Origin: Chloroflexota bacterium
GTDB lineage: Bacteria; Chloroflexota; Anaerolineae; Anaerolineales; Villigracilaceae
Length of the DNA stretch: 64,000 nt
Direction of reading: 5' to 3'
Assembly: GCA_016219545.1 (NCBI GenBank)
Contig: JACRMH010000062.1
Span: 205,156 to 269,155 of the forward strand
Positions within the stretch are counted from its first letter, which is position 1; the number at the start of each line of letters is the position of its first letter. The notes under the pieces are model-generated. The model saw only the letters and a list, made by a program, of their open reading frames with translations, did no database searches and was not told the origin of the DNA. Shown one piece after another: positions 7,481 through 16,053 of the stretch. Both the position numbers and the translations under genes were made by a program.

Positions 7481-7843
7481 TCAATCCGGTTTCATACTTG
7501 TATACAATGCCAACACATTTCCGGTCGGGTCTTGAAAGATACCAAACCAACCCATGCCGGTTATCTCAGTCTTCTGGCGCACGACCTTGCCGCCAAGTTT
7601 TTCCACATTCTTCAAATCTGCATCAATGTCATCGCTGGCGATGTAAACCAGAACCTGCCCGGCAGGGTTTTCAGCCGACACCTCGGGGAAACCGCCGCCT
7701 GTGTGATCTTCCGCTTCCCACATGGTGTAATTCATTTCAGGCATGTGCTCAAGTTTCCAGCCGAACAGGTCAGCATAGAATTTACCTGCACCTTTTACAT
7801 TCACAGCAGGGATCTCAACATGGACTACATTTCTCTTGGACAT
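7481..7843 (-). CDS. VOC-superfamily (glyoxalase/bleomycin-resistance) protein
   Basis: A 120-residue protein with two beta-alpha-beta-beta-beta modules typical of VOC proteins: VHVEIPAVNVKGAGKFYADLFGW at the N-terminus and FQDPTGNVLALYTS at the C-terminus. VOC proteins bind a metal through His and Glu; the N-terminal His8 is present. The substrate is unknown; it most resembles the single-domain glyoxalase-like group. AAGGAGAAA precedes the ATG. It is the first gene of the minus-strand run, downstream of the group II intron, and an inverted repeat lies 45-60 bp before its ATG. Confidence 0.85.
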   Translation of the reverse strand: MSKRNVVHVEIPAVNVKGAGKFYADLFGWKLEHMPEMNYTMWEAEDHTGGGFPEVSAENPAGQVLVYIASDDIDADLKNVEKLGGKVVRQKTEITGMGWFGIFQDPTGNVLALYTSMKPD

Positions 7844-7887
7844 GGGTTTCTCCTTTTAGTTAACCGGACAACAATAGTCATATTTTA

Positions 7888-7899
7888 GAACGTATATTC
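7888..7899. promoter_or_regulatory. Inverted repeat before the VOC gene, possible operator
   Basis: TTTAGAA and TTCTAAA flank a 6-bp spacer around GAACGTATATTC. The core differs at one base from GAAC-N4-GTTC, the LexA box type found perfectly before uvrB in this window. It could equally be the site of another dimeric repressor. Confidence 0.35.
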
Positions 7900-8010
7900 T
7901 AAAAAGTCAAGCGCCAGATATGGCAGGAATTTTTTCACAGCCTCCAGATATACTGTAGGGTAGGAATGTGGCGAGTTATCCTTTGCGGACACTTTTCCAC
8001 AGACCCCCCT

Positions 8011-8046
8011 CCGAACCGGACTTGATACTTTCGCATCATCCGGCTC
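8011..8046 (-). ncRNA. Group II intron domain V
   Basis: On the minus strand the sequence begins GAGCCGGATGATGCGAAAG and ends CCGGTTCGG, a 34-36 nt hairpin with a GAAA tetraloop and the AGC catalytic triad at positions 2-4. It starts 8 nt after the maturase stop codon, as expected. Confidence 0.92.
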
Positions 8047-8054
8047 TCCAGAAC

Positions 8055-9872
8055 TTAAGTGTTTCGAGTGGGTAACGGTTTTCCTGTGTGAATTGCTACA
8101 TGGCACTTCGCACACACCACCAGCGTTTTTCTTTGCATCGCAATCATCGTCTTCACCCAGGCGGGTTTCTCTTTCCGTCCGCGCCAACGCTCTTTCAGGT
8201 CAGCCAGTTTCCGAACATGATGCACCTCACAGTTCTCCTGTGAACCACAGATTTCACATTCGTTGGCTTGCAGCCTTTGAACAAGGTCAGTACGTGAACT
8301 GAACGTAACATTCCGCCGTCCGTTGTTGTCATCAAGTATTTCTGTGCCGGTCTTGATAACTTTCAAAGGAATACCGCCCCAGTAGATATACCGTGTTCCG
8401 TTTTTGGTTGGCACTTCCACAACCAGAACCTTGTAGGTATATTCCTGCACGGTGCGTTTTCCTCCATATGTTTGGTACATACGGGCAACGGTGGATTTGA
8501 ATTTGTTCGCCAGTGTCTTTGTCAATGAAACTTCCATGATGTACTTGAGCTTGCGTAACGCTTTTCTGTCGGTGGCGAATTTGTAGTATTCAGCCACACC
8601 ACGAAAACGCTGCTGGTATACATTGATGATTTGAGCGTCCGAAAACGCCAATAATCCAGCTTCCTGAATGGGCTTTTCGCCGCGCATATAGCGCCTTGCC
8701 AGCTCGTCAACCTTGCCATAAGGGATGCCCAACCTGATACATCCGTTGACACTTCGGGTCTTTGTGAGTGTCCCGCTTCGGGGTGATATTTTGTCGTCCG
8801 CGTGATACACGCTGATGTCGTATCCTAGAAATCGCGCGTGTTCAGTGCGCGAGTGTGTGATGAGGGTTTTGGATGCGCTCATTTCGAGGTGCAGTTTTTC
8901 TTTCAAGAACGCGCTGACGGCTGCCTTTATTTCTTCTGCTTCGGACTTTGTTCCGATGAAACTGAGGATAAAGTCATCTGCATACCGAATGTATTTCAGC
9001 CTTCGGAAGTTCGGGTCATGCACATCCTGAGACGGGAGTTTGCGGCGTTGGAGTTCAAGTTCCTGAACCCGTTTTCCGTTGCCCGCTTTTCGCGCACATT
9101 TGATAGCATACGCTAAATTACTGTACTCAGGATTATCAGCACGCTTTTTCCCGCGTGTGTACTGTGGGATAAGCACTTCTTCAATGTAAGCATCCAGTTC
9201 ATGCAGGTAGATGTTTGCCAGCAGTGGGCTGAGAATACCGCCCTGTGGAGTACCGCTATAAGTGCGGTTGTACTGCCAGTTTTCCAAATAACCTGCTTCC
9301 AGTCCCATCCGCAGGAGGTTGAGCATCCGACCATCCTGAATATCTCTTGCGAGAATTGCCATCAGAACTTCATGATCGATGTTGTCGAAACATCCGCGAA
9401 TGTCGCCTTCAATGAACCACGCCGCGCCCTTGAACTTTTGATGCAGACTTGCCAGCGCTGTATGGCATCCGCGTCCGGGTCGAAAACCGTGCGAGCTGTC
9501 TCGAAAACGAGGCTCATAATAGGCTTCCAACACCATTCGCAGGGCTTCCTGCACCAGCTTATCCGTGAAGTTCGGAATACCAAGCGGGCGTGTTCCTCCG
9601 CTTTTCTTGGGGATTTGGATGCGACGGGCGGGACGGAAATTGAACCGTTCATTGCGCAGTTTTTCGATGATGCGTTGAATGCGCTCCCGGCTCATTCCGT
9701 CTGCCGTGTCGTTTTCTGTTCCCACAGTCAAAGCGCCACGATTGCGGGCTATCTTGTCATAGGCAGCCAGAAATAAATCCTCGCTGAAAAGACTTCGATA
9801 AACCCGCGTCAGGGGAATACGTTTTTCACCCATCTTTTGCACTGCTTGTAGAATTTGTTCGGCTTTCTGCAT
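8055..9872 (-). CDS. ltrA: Group II intron reverse transcriptase/maturase with HNH endonuclease
   Basis: A 605-residue protein with all parts of a mobile intron protein: reverse transcriptase blocks including RPLGIPNFTDKLVQEA, SHGFRPGRGCHTAL, GTPQGGILSPLLANIYL and the catalytic YADD near residue 300; the maturase (X) domain; and a C-terminal HNH endonuclease with zinc-type cysteines (CEICG...CEVHHV...CAKCH). It binds the intron RNA, helps splicing, and copies the intron into new DNA sites. GGAGGT is spaced for the ATG at 9872, not for the ATG at 9887 that overlaps it. No stop or frameshift is seen, so the element may still be mobile. Confidence 0.95.
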   Translation of the reverse strand: MQKAEQILQAVQKMGEKRIPLTRVYRSLFSEDLFLAAYDKIARNRGALTVGTENDTADGMSRERIQRIIEKLRNERFNFRPARRIQIPKKSGGTRPLGIPNFTDKLVQEALRMVLEAYYEPRFRDSSHGFRPGRGCHTALASLHQKFKGAAWFIEGDIRGCFDNIDHEVLMAILARDIQDGRMLNLLRMGLEAGYLENWQYNRTYSGTPQGGILSPLLANIYLHELDAYIEEVLIPQYTRGKKRADNPEYSNLAYAIKCARKAGNGKRVQELELQRRKLPSQDVHDPNFRRLKYIRYADDFILSFIGTKSEAEEIKAAVSAFLKEKLHLEMSASKTLITHSRTEHARFLGYDISVYHADDKISPRSGTLTKTRSVNGCIRLGIPYGKVDELARRYMRGEKPIQEAGLLAFSDAQIINVYQQRFRGVAEYYKFATDRKALRKLKYIMEVSLTKTLANKFKSTVARMYQTYGGKRTVQEYTYKVLVVEVPTKNGTRYIYWGGIPLKVIKTGTEILDDNNGRRNVTFSSRTDLVQRLQANECEICGSQENCEVHHVRKLADLKERWRGRKEKPAWVKTMIAMQRKTLVVCAKCHVAIHTGKPLPTRNT

Positions 9873-10407
9873 TGCGCATACCTCCATTTTCTTTTTTACA
9901 AGCGATAGTTCCTAACTCCCTTCGCCCTGCGGTCGGCTTTCCCGACCTCCCTGGGTGGACGTTACACCACCGGCTACTATGGAGTTTCCGTCACCATAGG
10001 GCTCGCGCCCCATAGGTGATCCCGCAGTACAGTCATGAATGACGTTATCAGAATGACTTAGGGTGTCTTTTCGTGGTTTGATAGGTCTCACTGACCATCG
10101 TTCCCGACAGGAGAATTTCGCATCTCTCGCTTATACGAGATGCTGCTGTCGGGGCTTGACCTCAACCGTTGTGTCAAGGGAGGAATAGTCTCCAACTTAC
10201 CACTGGACTTCAAGCAGTTTAGCTTTACCCATATCATCAGGTCTTGGGGCAACTCAGCTGGTAAACGGTTTCCCAGTTCACCCCTTTTCCGGCGTGCTAT
10301 TTTCCCGTTCAGGTTTCCCTTTTCGGTTAACCGGATGACCTCACAGGTACTTTTCTCAACCTGCGGTACGTCACGTACTATCATTCATGCCATCGTGCGG
10401 CGCACCG

Positions 10408-10416
10408 TGCTATACT
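10408..10416 (+). promoter_or_regulatory. Extended -10 promoter of hemW
   Basis: TGCTATACT matches an extended -10 box and ends only 7 bp before the hemW ATG, with no ribosome site between. This predicts a leaderless or nearly leaderless mRNA. The group II intron ends 2 bp upstream of the TG, so any original -35 region is now 2.4 kb away. Confidence 0.5.
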
Positions 10417-10423
10417 CCTTTTC

Positions 10424-11689
10424 ATGGAAAACACTTCCATCTACATCCACATCCCTTTTTGCAAACACCGCTGCGCCTACTGTGACTTCAATACCTACGC
10501 CAGGCAGGAAGATTCAATCCCCCTTTACATCAAGGCTTTAATAAATGAGATCGAAGCAGTAACCTCGCTCAAGCCGAATCCCATTAATGTGCATACGGTC
10601 TTCTTTGGAGGCGGGACTCCTTCGCTTCTTTCCGCGCCGCAATTTGATTCTGTACTACAAGCATTACGCGCCGCCTTCACATTGACCGCTGACGCGGAGA
10701 TCAGCATCGAAGCCAACCCCGGTACAACTTCGCCCGAAAAGTTAGATGCGATCCGCAAAGCAGGCATCAACCGCATCAGCTTTGGTGTGCAATCTGCCAA
10801 CACCGAGGAATTGCGAATGCTCGAACGCATCCACGATTTCTTTACTGTCATTCAATCTGTAGCAGATGCCAGAAAAGCAGGCTTTGACCGCCACAGTTAC
10901 GGCGTCAATCTCGATTTGATCTACGGCCTGCCCGAACAGACTCTATCCACATGGCAGACGACACTTCAACGCATCGTTGACCTGCAGCCTGAGCACATCT
11001 CCGCTTATGCACTCACTCTCGAACACGGCACGCCTTTCGGACGCTGGTCATCGAAGGGCTTGCTCCCCCTCCCCGACCCCGACGTCGCCGCTGAGATGTA
11101 TGAATATGCTGAAGAATTTTTGGAAGATAGTGGTTATGTTCATTATGAAATATCAAATTGGGCATTAGACCGTGGACCATTGACGACGGACCGTTCTTCA
11201 CAGTCCACTGTCCATCGTCCACCGTCATTCGCGTGTAAACACAACCTCCAATACTGGCACAACCTCCCTTACCTGGCTTTCGGCGCTGGGGCGCATGGAT
11301 ACGCCAACGGCTATCGCTATTCAAATGTACTACGAATCAAAACCTACATCGAACGTCTCTCTCAGCCTTCCGCCTTCCGCCCTCTGCCCTTCCCCCTCTC
11401 CCCTGCCACCGTCAACCAACATAAGCAGACGTTGAAAGATGACATGTCTGAGTACATGCTGAACAATCTCAGGCTAACGAATGCCGGAGTAACAGAATCA
11501 GATTTCAGATTAAGATTCAGACGCTGGCTTTTGGATGTCTATCCAAAAGAGATCGAAGAGTTGATCCAAAATGGTCTGCTCGAATGTAAAACCTCCGAAG
11601 CGCCAGCAAACGGCGAGACCTCGGAGGTTTATCGGTTGACCAAACGTGGAAGACTATTGGGGAATCAAGTCTTTGTGCGATTTGTCTGA
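10424..11689 (+). CDS. hemW: HemW-type radical SAM haem chaperone (HemN-like)
   Basis: A 421-residue radical SAM protein. CKHRCAYCDF at about residues 11-20 is the CxxxCxxC cluster motif with the extra HemN/HemW residue, followed by FFGGGTPS and the SAM-binding strands. HemW inserts haem into target proteins; annotation as oxygen-independent coproporphyrinogen oxidase is usually wrong for this subfamily. Three stretches look like in-frame insertions of repetitive DNA: about residues 247-268 (PLTTDRSSQSTVHRPP), 313-330 (QPSAFRPLPFPLSPATV) and 389-403, the last encoded by a perfect palindrome. None interrupts the frame. The gene overlaps the convergent HAD gene by 25 bp at the 3' end. Confidence 0.88.
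   Translation: MENTSIYIHIPFCKHRCAYCDFNTYARQEDSIPLYIKALINEIEAVTSLKPNPINVHTVFFGGGTPSLLSAPQFDSVLQALRAAFTLTADAEISIEANPGTTSPEKLDAIRKAGINRISFGVQSANTEELRMLERIHDFFTVIQSVADARKAGFDRHSYGVNLDLIYGLPEQTLSTWQTTLQRIVDLQPEHISAYALTLEHGTPFGRWSSKGLLPLPDPDVAAEMYEYAEEFLEDSGYVHYEISNWALDRGPLTTDRSSQSTVHRPPSFACKHNLQYWHNLPYLAFGAGAHGYANGYRYSNVLRIKTYIERLSQPSAFRPLPFPLSPATVNQHKQTLKDDMSEYMLNNLRLTNAGVTESDFRLRFRRWLLDVYPKEIEELIQNGLLECKTSEAPANGETSEVYRLTKRGRLLGNQVFVRFV
11589..11630. repeat. Palindromic element inside the hemW frame
   Basis: AAACCTCCGA (11589-11598) and TCGGAGGTTT (11621-11630) form a perfect 10-bp stem; inside, CGCC and GGCG can extend it. Intergenic hairpins with the same ACCTCSGAGGT core occur at 32721-32765 and 42238-42274. 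Here the element is translated as about 14 residues near the C-terminus of HemW. Confidence 0.7.
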
Positions 11690-12327
11690 TCCCGATGCGT
11701 GAGTTTTCCAATCACATCAAGTATCTCGGCCGGAGAATGCACAAAGGCGTCAGGCTGTGCGTCAATCAACTTTTTTAGACTCTGATGTCCCCAACCAACC
11801 GCAATAGACAGAACTCCCGCCTCTTTTGCCGCGCGAACATCGCTGACTGAATCGCCCAGCATCAAAACCATTTCATCCTCTGCCACGAACTGATTCTTCG
11901 CCATTAAAATTTTCTCCACCTTCGAACCGGGTAAATCCACTCCATACACCGCGCGGACAAAATCTGTCAACCCGTGATGGAGAAGAAATGCGTTGACATT
12001 CTTTGTGGTATTCCCTGTGACCACTGCGATCAAGTGCTCTTGCGCCAATTTCCTTATGACTTCACCCAACCCATCGAATATCCCAGGCGGGGACTTTTTC
12101 TCAGCGAACTTTCCCGTACACCTGCGGACAAACTCCCCCACCAAATCTTCCGGAACTTCGCACGCCCTTCCAAACGTTGCAAAGGACATCACTTCGAGTT
12201 CGCTCAAATCCGCTTGAACAACGGTGTGATGGATATTCAACTCGTTGCAGGTTTCCTGCGCAAAGCGGAGCATATCATTCAAAGTATCAGCAAGAACGCC
12301 ATCGAAATCAAAGAGAATGAGGGGCAT
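11665..12327 (-). CDS. HAD-superfamily phosphatase, phosphoglycolate phosphatase-like
   Basis: A 220-residue HAD hydrolase: motif I DFDGVLADT (Asp nucleophile and acid), motif II VVTGNT, motif III Lys in GSKVEKI, and motif IV LGDSVSDVRAAKEAG. The helical cap between motifs I and II places it in the Gph/PGMB group of small-molecule phosphatases; the substrate is not certain. The frame can start at a TTG (12345), but AAAAAGG is well spaced for the ATG at 12327. Its 3' end overlaps the hemW 3' end tail to tail by 25 bp, so the ends of the two transcripts are antisense to each other. Confidence 0.85.
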   Translation of the reverse strand: MPLILFDFDGVLADTLNDMLRFAQETCNELNIHHTVVQADLSELEVMSFATFGRACEVPEDLVGEFVRRCTGKFAEKKSPPGIFDGLGEVIRKLAQEHLIAVVTGNTTKNVNAFLLHHGLTDFVRAVYGVDLPGSKVEKILMAKNQFVAEDEMVLMLGDSVSDVRAAKEAGVLSIAVGWGHQSLKKLIDAQPDAFVHSPAEILDVIGKLTHRDQTNRTKT

Positions 12328-12351
12328 GGGAATAACCTTTTTCAATAAACA

Positions 12352-12382
12352 AGGACTCCGAATTTCAATAACTCGGAGTCCT
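12352..12382 (-). terminator. Hairpin terminator after ppdK
   Basis: AGGACTCCGA (12352-12361) pairs perfectly with TCGGAGTCCT (12373-12382). It lies between the ppdK stop and the HAD gene; the T-run is weak, so termination may be partial. Confidence 0.6.
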
Positions 12383-12408
12383 CACATATTACCAATTACC
12401 ACTATCAA

Positions 12409-15222
12409 TTACTTTTTCTTGGCAACTTTCTTCACTGCCTTCTTCACAACTTTCTTCGCAGGGACTTTCTTTGCAACAGCCTTCTTCGCCTGATACTTCA
12501 AGGCCGCATGAGCTGCCGCAAGGCGGGCAATCGGCACGCGGAACGGGGAACACGAAACGTAATTGTTACCAATGATGTGACACCATTCGATTGAGTCAGG
12601 GTCGCCGCCGTGCTCACCGCAGATGCCCACTTCCAAATTCGGGCGCGTTGTGCGTCCTTCATTGATCGCCCATTGCATGAGCTTGCCAACGCCGTCGCGG
12701 TCAATCGTCTGGAAGGGATTCTTTTCGAGGATCTTCTGTTCCTGATAGGTGATGAGGAAGTTACGCTCGGCATCATCGCGCGAGTAACCGTAGGTCATCT
12801 GGGTTAGATCGTTGGTGCCAAAGGAGAAGAATTCAGCCTGCTTCGCGATCTCCTGCGCGGTCACTGCCGCACGCGGGATTTCGATCATCGTACCGAATTT
12901 ATAACTGAACTTGACTTTCTTCTCTGCCATCACTGCGGAAGCAATTCTTTCCAGGCGTGGCTGAATCCACTCGAGTTCTTTGACTGTGCCGGTTAAGGGA
13001 ATCATCACTTCGGGCTTGACCACGATTCCGCGCAGGGTGCAGTCTGCGGCGGCCTCAAAAACCGCGCGGACTTGCATTTCGACGATCTGCGGCATGTTGA
13101 TTGATAAACGCACGCCGCGCAGCCCCATCATCGGATTCGACTCGTGCAAGTTCCTGATCGCTTCGAGCAAATGCTCTTTTTCTTTCAAGCCTTCGGTCTG
13201 CCCCTTGACGCGCATGGTGATGACTTCTTCAAAGAGGGCGTCGGCGTCGGGCATGAACTCATGCAAAGGCGGATCGATCAAGCGGATGATAACGGGATAG
13301 CCGTCCATCGCTTCAAACAAACCATCGAAGTCCTTGCGCTGGCTCGGCAGAAGTTTATTCAATGCTTCTACGCGTCCTTCATCTGTTTGAGAAAGGATCA
13401 TATCCTGCACGATGGGCAGACGTTCGGGTTCAAAGAACATGTGCTCGGTGCGGCACAGACCAATTCCGACAGCGCCATAGGAACGGGCGCGGCGCGCATC
13501 CTTCGGGTAATCGGCATTCGCCCAAACTTGCAGACCGCGCGTGGGAGAACCAGCAGGCGCAACACGGACATCTTTGCGCGCGCAGATTTCATCCGCCCAT
13601 GTGAGCAGGGTCAGCAGATCGGTTTGTTCTTCGAGTTTCGGTTCAACGGAAGGAATTTTTCCGGCGAACACTTTGCCGGTCGTGCCGTCCACGGAAATCC
13701 AATCGCCTTCTTTGAGAGTCATGTCACCGACATTCATCACGCGCTTTTCGAGATCGATCTTGATCGTAGATGCGCCTACTACGCAGGGGATACCAAACTG
13801 ACGCGCAACGACTGCCGCATGGGAGGTCGCTCCACCTTCGCTGGTCAACACGCCCTTTGAGGCGATCATGCCGTGGACATCATCCGGCTTGGTGAACGGA
13901 CGCACCATGATGGTGTCCTGTTTCTCTTCCTTCGCCATTTTCTCGGCCATATCGGCATCGAAATAAATTTGGCCGACAGCCGCGCCGGGGGAAGCATTAA
14001 CTCCCTTGGCAACAAATCTGCCGTCCTTCTCGGCTTTCTTCATTTCGTTATCATCGAACTGCGGGTGAAGTAATGCATCTACGTTCTCAGGAGTTACACG
14101 CTTGACGGCTTCTTCCTTGGTGATGAGTTTTTCATTCGCCATATCCACAGCCATCTTGACGGCTGCCTTGGCGGTGCGCTTGCCCACGCGGGTCTGGAGC
14201 ATCCACAACTTGCCACGCTCGATGGTGAACTCGACATCCTGCATATCGTGATAATGCTTCTCAAGTTTTGCAGTGATGCCCATGAATTCTTTGTACGCCT
14301 TGGGCATTTCGCCATTCAGGGCAAGGATCGGGTTTGCGTTGCGGATACCGGCCACCACGTCTTCGCCCTGGGCGTTGATGAGATACTCACCCATCATCAA
14401 CGCATCACCAGTGGACGGATTACGCGTGAACGCCACACCTGTGGCTGAGTCATCGCCCATGTTGCCGAATGCCATCGTGCAAATATTGACTGCGGTCCCC
14501 AGATCGTGGGAGATTTTTTCCTTGTTACGATAATCCACCGCACGTTTGCCATTCCATGATTTGAACACGGCTTCGGTTGCCAATTCCAACTGCTTGAATG
14601 GATCCTGCGGGAAGTCATCGCCTGTTTTGGCTTTATATGCTTTCTTGAATTTTTCGACCATGACCTTCCAATCTTCGGCGGTCATTTCGGTATCGTTCTT
14701 ATATCCCTGTTCCTTTTTGTAATTTGCAAGCGGATGTTCAAAGATCTCATCGCCTGTATCCATCACGACCGAGCCGAACATTTCGACCAGGCGGCGGTAC
14801 GAGTCATAGACAAAGCGCGGATTGCCCGTGGCCTGCACCATGCCTTCCGCAACCTTATCCGTTAGACCAATGTTGAGGATCGTGTCCATCATGCCGGGCA
14901 TGGAAAACTTCGCGCCGGAGCGGCAGGAAACCAGCAGCGGATTCTTCGCGTCGCCGAATTTCTTGCCGGTTGCTTTTTCAATCACCTTGAGAGCCTTCAA
15001 TTCCTGATCCCACATACCGGCTGGAAACTTACCTGCTTTTTGATACGCGTTACAAGCCACTGTTGTCACAGTAAAGAAGGGTGGGACTGGGACGCCTGCC
15101 CGTGTCATATCCAAAAGACCCGCACCCTTACCACCCACAATACCTTTGACGCTATCCCAGGAACCACCGGCAAGTTTTTCAACTTCCTTAACCTCATTAA
15201 AGAGATAAACCCATTTAGTCAT
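12409..15222 (-). CDS. ppdK: Pyruvate, phosphate dikinase
   Basis: A 937-residue enzyme that interconverts pyruvate, ATP and phosphate with phosphoenolpyruvate, AMP and pyrophosphate. The N-terminal nucleotide-binding domain begins with GGKGAGLLDM; the central swivelling domain has GGATSHAAVVARQFG with the phosphorylated His; the C-terminal PEP/pyruvate barrel contains GLCRTEHMFF and SFGTNDLTQM. The normal family end is reached at about residue 908 (ARLAAAHAALK). It is followed by a tail of roughly 28 residues made almost only of Lys, Ala and Val (KKAVAKKVPAKKVVKKAVKK), which I do not know from other PPDKs. TAGGAG precedes the ATG. It is its own transcription unit, with a promoter at 15264-15291. 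Confidence 0.95.
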   Translation of the reverse strand: MTKWVYLFNEVKEVEKLAGGSWDSVKGIVGGKGAGLLDMTRAGVPVPPFFTVTTVACNAYQKAGKFPAGMWDQELKALKVIEKATGKKFGDAKNPLLVSCRSGAKFSMPGMMDTILNIGLTDKVAEGMVQATGNPRFVYDSYRRLVEMFGSVVMDTGDEIFEHPLANYKKEQGYKNDTEMTAEDWKVMVEKFKKAYKAKTGDDFPQDPFKQLELATEAVFKSWNGKRAVDYRNKEKISHDLGTAVNICTMAFGNMGDDSATGVAFTRNPSTGDALMMGEYLINAQGEDVVAGIRNANPILALNGEMPKAYKEFMGITAKLEKHYHDMQDVEFTIERGKLWMLQTRVGKRTAKAAVKMAVDMANEKLITKEEAVKRVTPENVDALLHPQFDDNEMKKAEKDGRFVAKGVNASPGAAVGQIYFDADMAEKMAKEEKQDTIMVRPFTKPDDVHGMIASKGVLTSEGGATSHAAVVARQFGIPCVVGASTIKIDLEKRVMNVGDMTLKEGDWISVDGTTGKVFAGKIPSVEPKLEEQTDLLTLLTWADEICARKDVRVAPAGSPTRGLQVWANADYPKDARRARSYGAVGIGLCRTEHMFFEPERLPIVQDMILSQTDEGRVEALNKLLPSQRKDFDGLFEAMDGYPVIIRLIDPPLHEFMPDADALFEEVITMRVKGQTEGLKEKEHLLEAIRNLHESNPMMGLRGVRLSINMPQIVEMQVRAVFEAAADCTLRGIVVKPEVMIPLTGTVKELEWIQPRLERIASAVMAEKKVKFSYKFGTMIEIPRAAVTAQEIAKQAEFFSFGTNDLTQMTYGYSRDDAERNFLITYQEQKILEKNPFQTIDRDGVGKLMQWAINEGRTTRPNLEVGICGEHGGDPDSIEWCHIIGNNYVSCSPFRVPIARLAAAHAALKYQAKKAVAKKVPAKKVVKKAVKKVAKKK

Positions 15223-15263
15223 TTTGACTCCTATATATTGAATTTCACTAACAAACTTGAATT

Positions 15264-15291
15264 ATTCTACCAAAAATGACCGGATTGACAA
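15264..15291 (-). promoter_or_regulatory. Promoter of ppdK
   Basis: On the minus strand TTGTCA (15291-15286), a 16-bp spacer and TAGAAT (15269-15264) lie about 40 bp before the ppdK ATG. Confidence 0.6.
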
Positions 15292-15348
15292 CTGACAAAC
15301 ATCACCAATGTAAAATTTAATTTTTTAATCTGTAAACTCATTGCAAAG

Positions 15349-15376
15349 TTGATTATGATGCAAATCAAGGCATAAT
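15349..15376 (+). promoter_or_regulatory. Promoter of the receiver-protein gene
   Basis: TTGATT (15349-15354), 16 bp, then CATAAT (15371-15376), 17 bp before the ATG. Its -35 overlaps an inverted repeat TTGCA/TGCAA. Confidence 0.5.
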
Positions 15377-15392
15377 GGGGACAGGAAAAATT

Positions 15393-15830
15393 ATGACAAC
15401 CAAAATACTTGTTATTGATGATGATATTGCGATTACCGAATTAATGAGCATGCTGCTAAAGACTCATGGTTTTGAAGTAATCACAGCCAATACTGGCGTA
15501 GAGGGAATTGAGCTCGCAAAGAAGAATTCTCCCAATGTCATATTGCTTGACCTGATGATGCCGGATATAGACGGACGCGAAGTCTGTAAAGCGATCCGCT
15601 CCTTCAGCAACACTCCCATTCTTATCCTGTCGGCCATTAATGACCCTGAAGTGGTCGCCAAAGTATTGGACGCAGGCGCAGATGACTTTCTGGTCAAACC
15701 TGTGCCAAGCAGTGTACTTGTGGCACATATCAAAAAAATGGTCAGGCAGGTTGACGTGCAGGAAAACGGATTTACAAAAGTTACCGGCACGCTCAAGAAA
15801 AACACACAACCGCTCGCCGCTCATCACTAA
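15393..15830 (+). CDS. Single-domain response regulator (receiver protein)
   Basis: A 145-residue protein consisting of a CheY-like receiver domain (residues 1-122) plus a short tail. Visible are the acidic pair DDD near residue 9, the phospho-acceptor Asp in VILLDLMMPDIDG (about residue 52), the conserved Ser in ILILSA and the Lys in DDFLVKPV. There is no DNA-binding output domain; the last 20 residues (VTGTLKKNTQPLAAHH) are not part of a known fold. No sensor kinase lies nearby, so this is an orphan. GGACAGGA stands 7 nt before the ATG at 15393. A strong terminator follows. Confidence 0.88.
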   Translation: MTTKILVIDDDIAITELMSMLLKTHGFEVITANTGVEGIELAKKNSPNVILLDLMMPDIDGREVCKAIRSFSNTPILILSAINDPEVVAKVLDAGADDFLVKPVPSSVLVAHIKKMVRQVDVQENGFTKVTGTLKKNTQPLAAHH

Positions 15831-15844
15831 TTTCTTATTCTAAT

Positions 15845-15877
15845 AAAAAACTGACACCTGCTGGGTGTCAGTTTTTT
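15845..15877 (+). terminator. Rho-independent terminator of the receiver-protein gene
   Basis: AAAAAACTGACACC pairs with GGTGTCAGTTTTTT (14 bp) with a short loop and a U-tract. Confidence 0.9.
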
Positions 15878-15952
15878 ATTTTCAGAACTTTCACTATTGC
15901 TCAGTTCACTTTGAGTTTTACCACTACCGTTGAAGTAAAATAGTACAAAAGC

Positions 15953-15985
15953 AAGTGACAGTCACCTTAAAGGTGATTGTCACTT
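15953..15985. repeat. 33-bp near-perfect palindrome
   Basis: A 16-bp stem (15953-15968 with 15970-15985) with one wobble position around a single central base lies 69 bp before the STAND gene. No U-tract follows, so it is more like a REP-type element or an operator than a terminator. Confidence 0.6.
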
Positions 15986-16053
15986 CGGGTGCTCCCTTAC
16001 AAGTGGTGTCAAGCATATCGAGACCACACCTCTGTTAGTCCATGGAGGGAATT

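Larger units (their letters stand above)
7955..10405 (-). mobile_element. Group II intron, apparently complete
   Basis: About 2.45 kb on the minus strand. The 5' end is GTGCGCC (10405 downward), matching the GUGYG consensus. A structured 5' region without coding sequence (domains I-III, about 10405-9890) is followed by the maturase gene in domain IV, then a clear domain V (8046-8011) and a domain VI stem. The 3' end ...CCCTAC (7955) matches the AY rule, and an A lies 7 nt before the end as a candidate branch point. The intron sits between the divergent VOC gene and hemW; the exon junctions read ...TAGCACG before it and AGTATATC after it on the minus strand. The boundaries are read from consensus and not verified. 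Confidence 0.88.

Noticed and set aside
13144..13860. Plus-strand frame (238 codons) within ppdK
   Set aside because: Antisense shadow of the PPDK catalytic domain, with no independent support.
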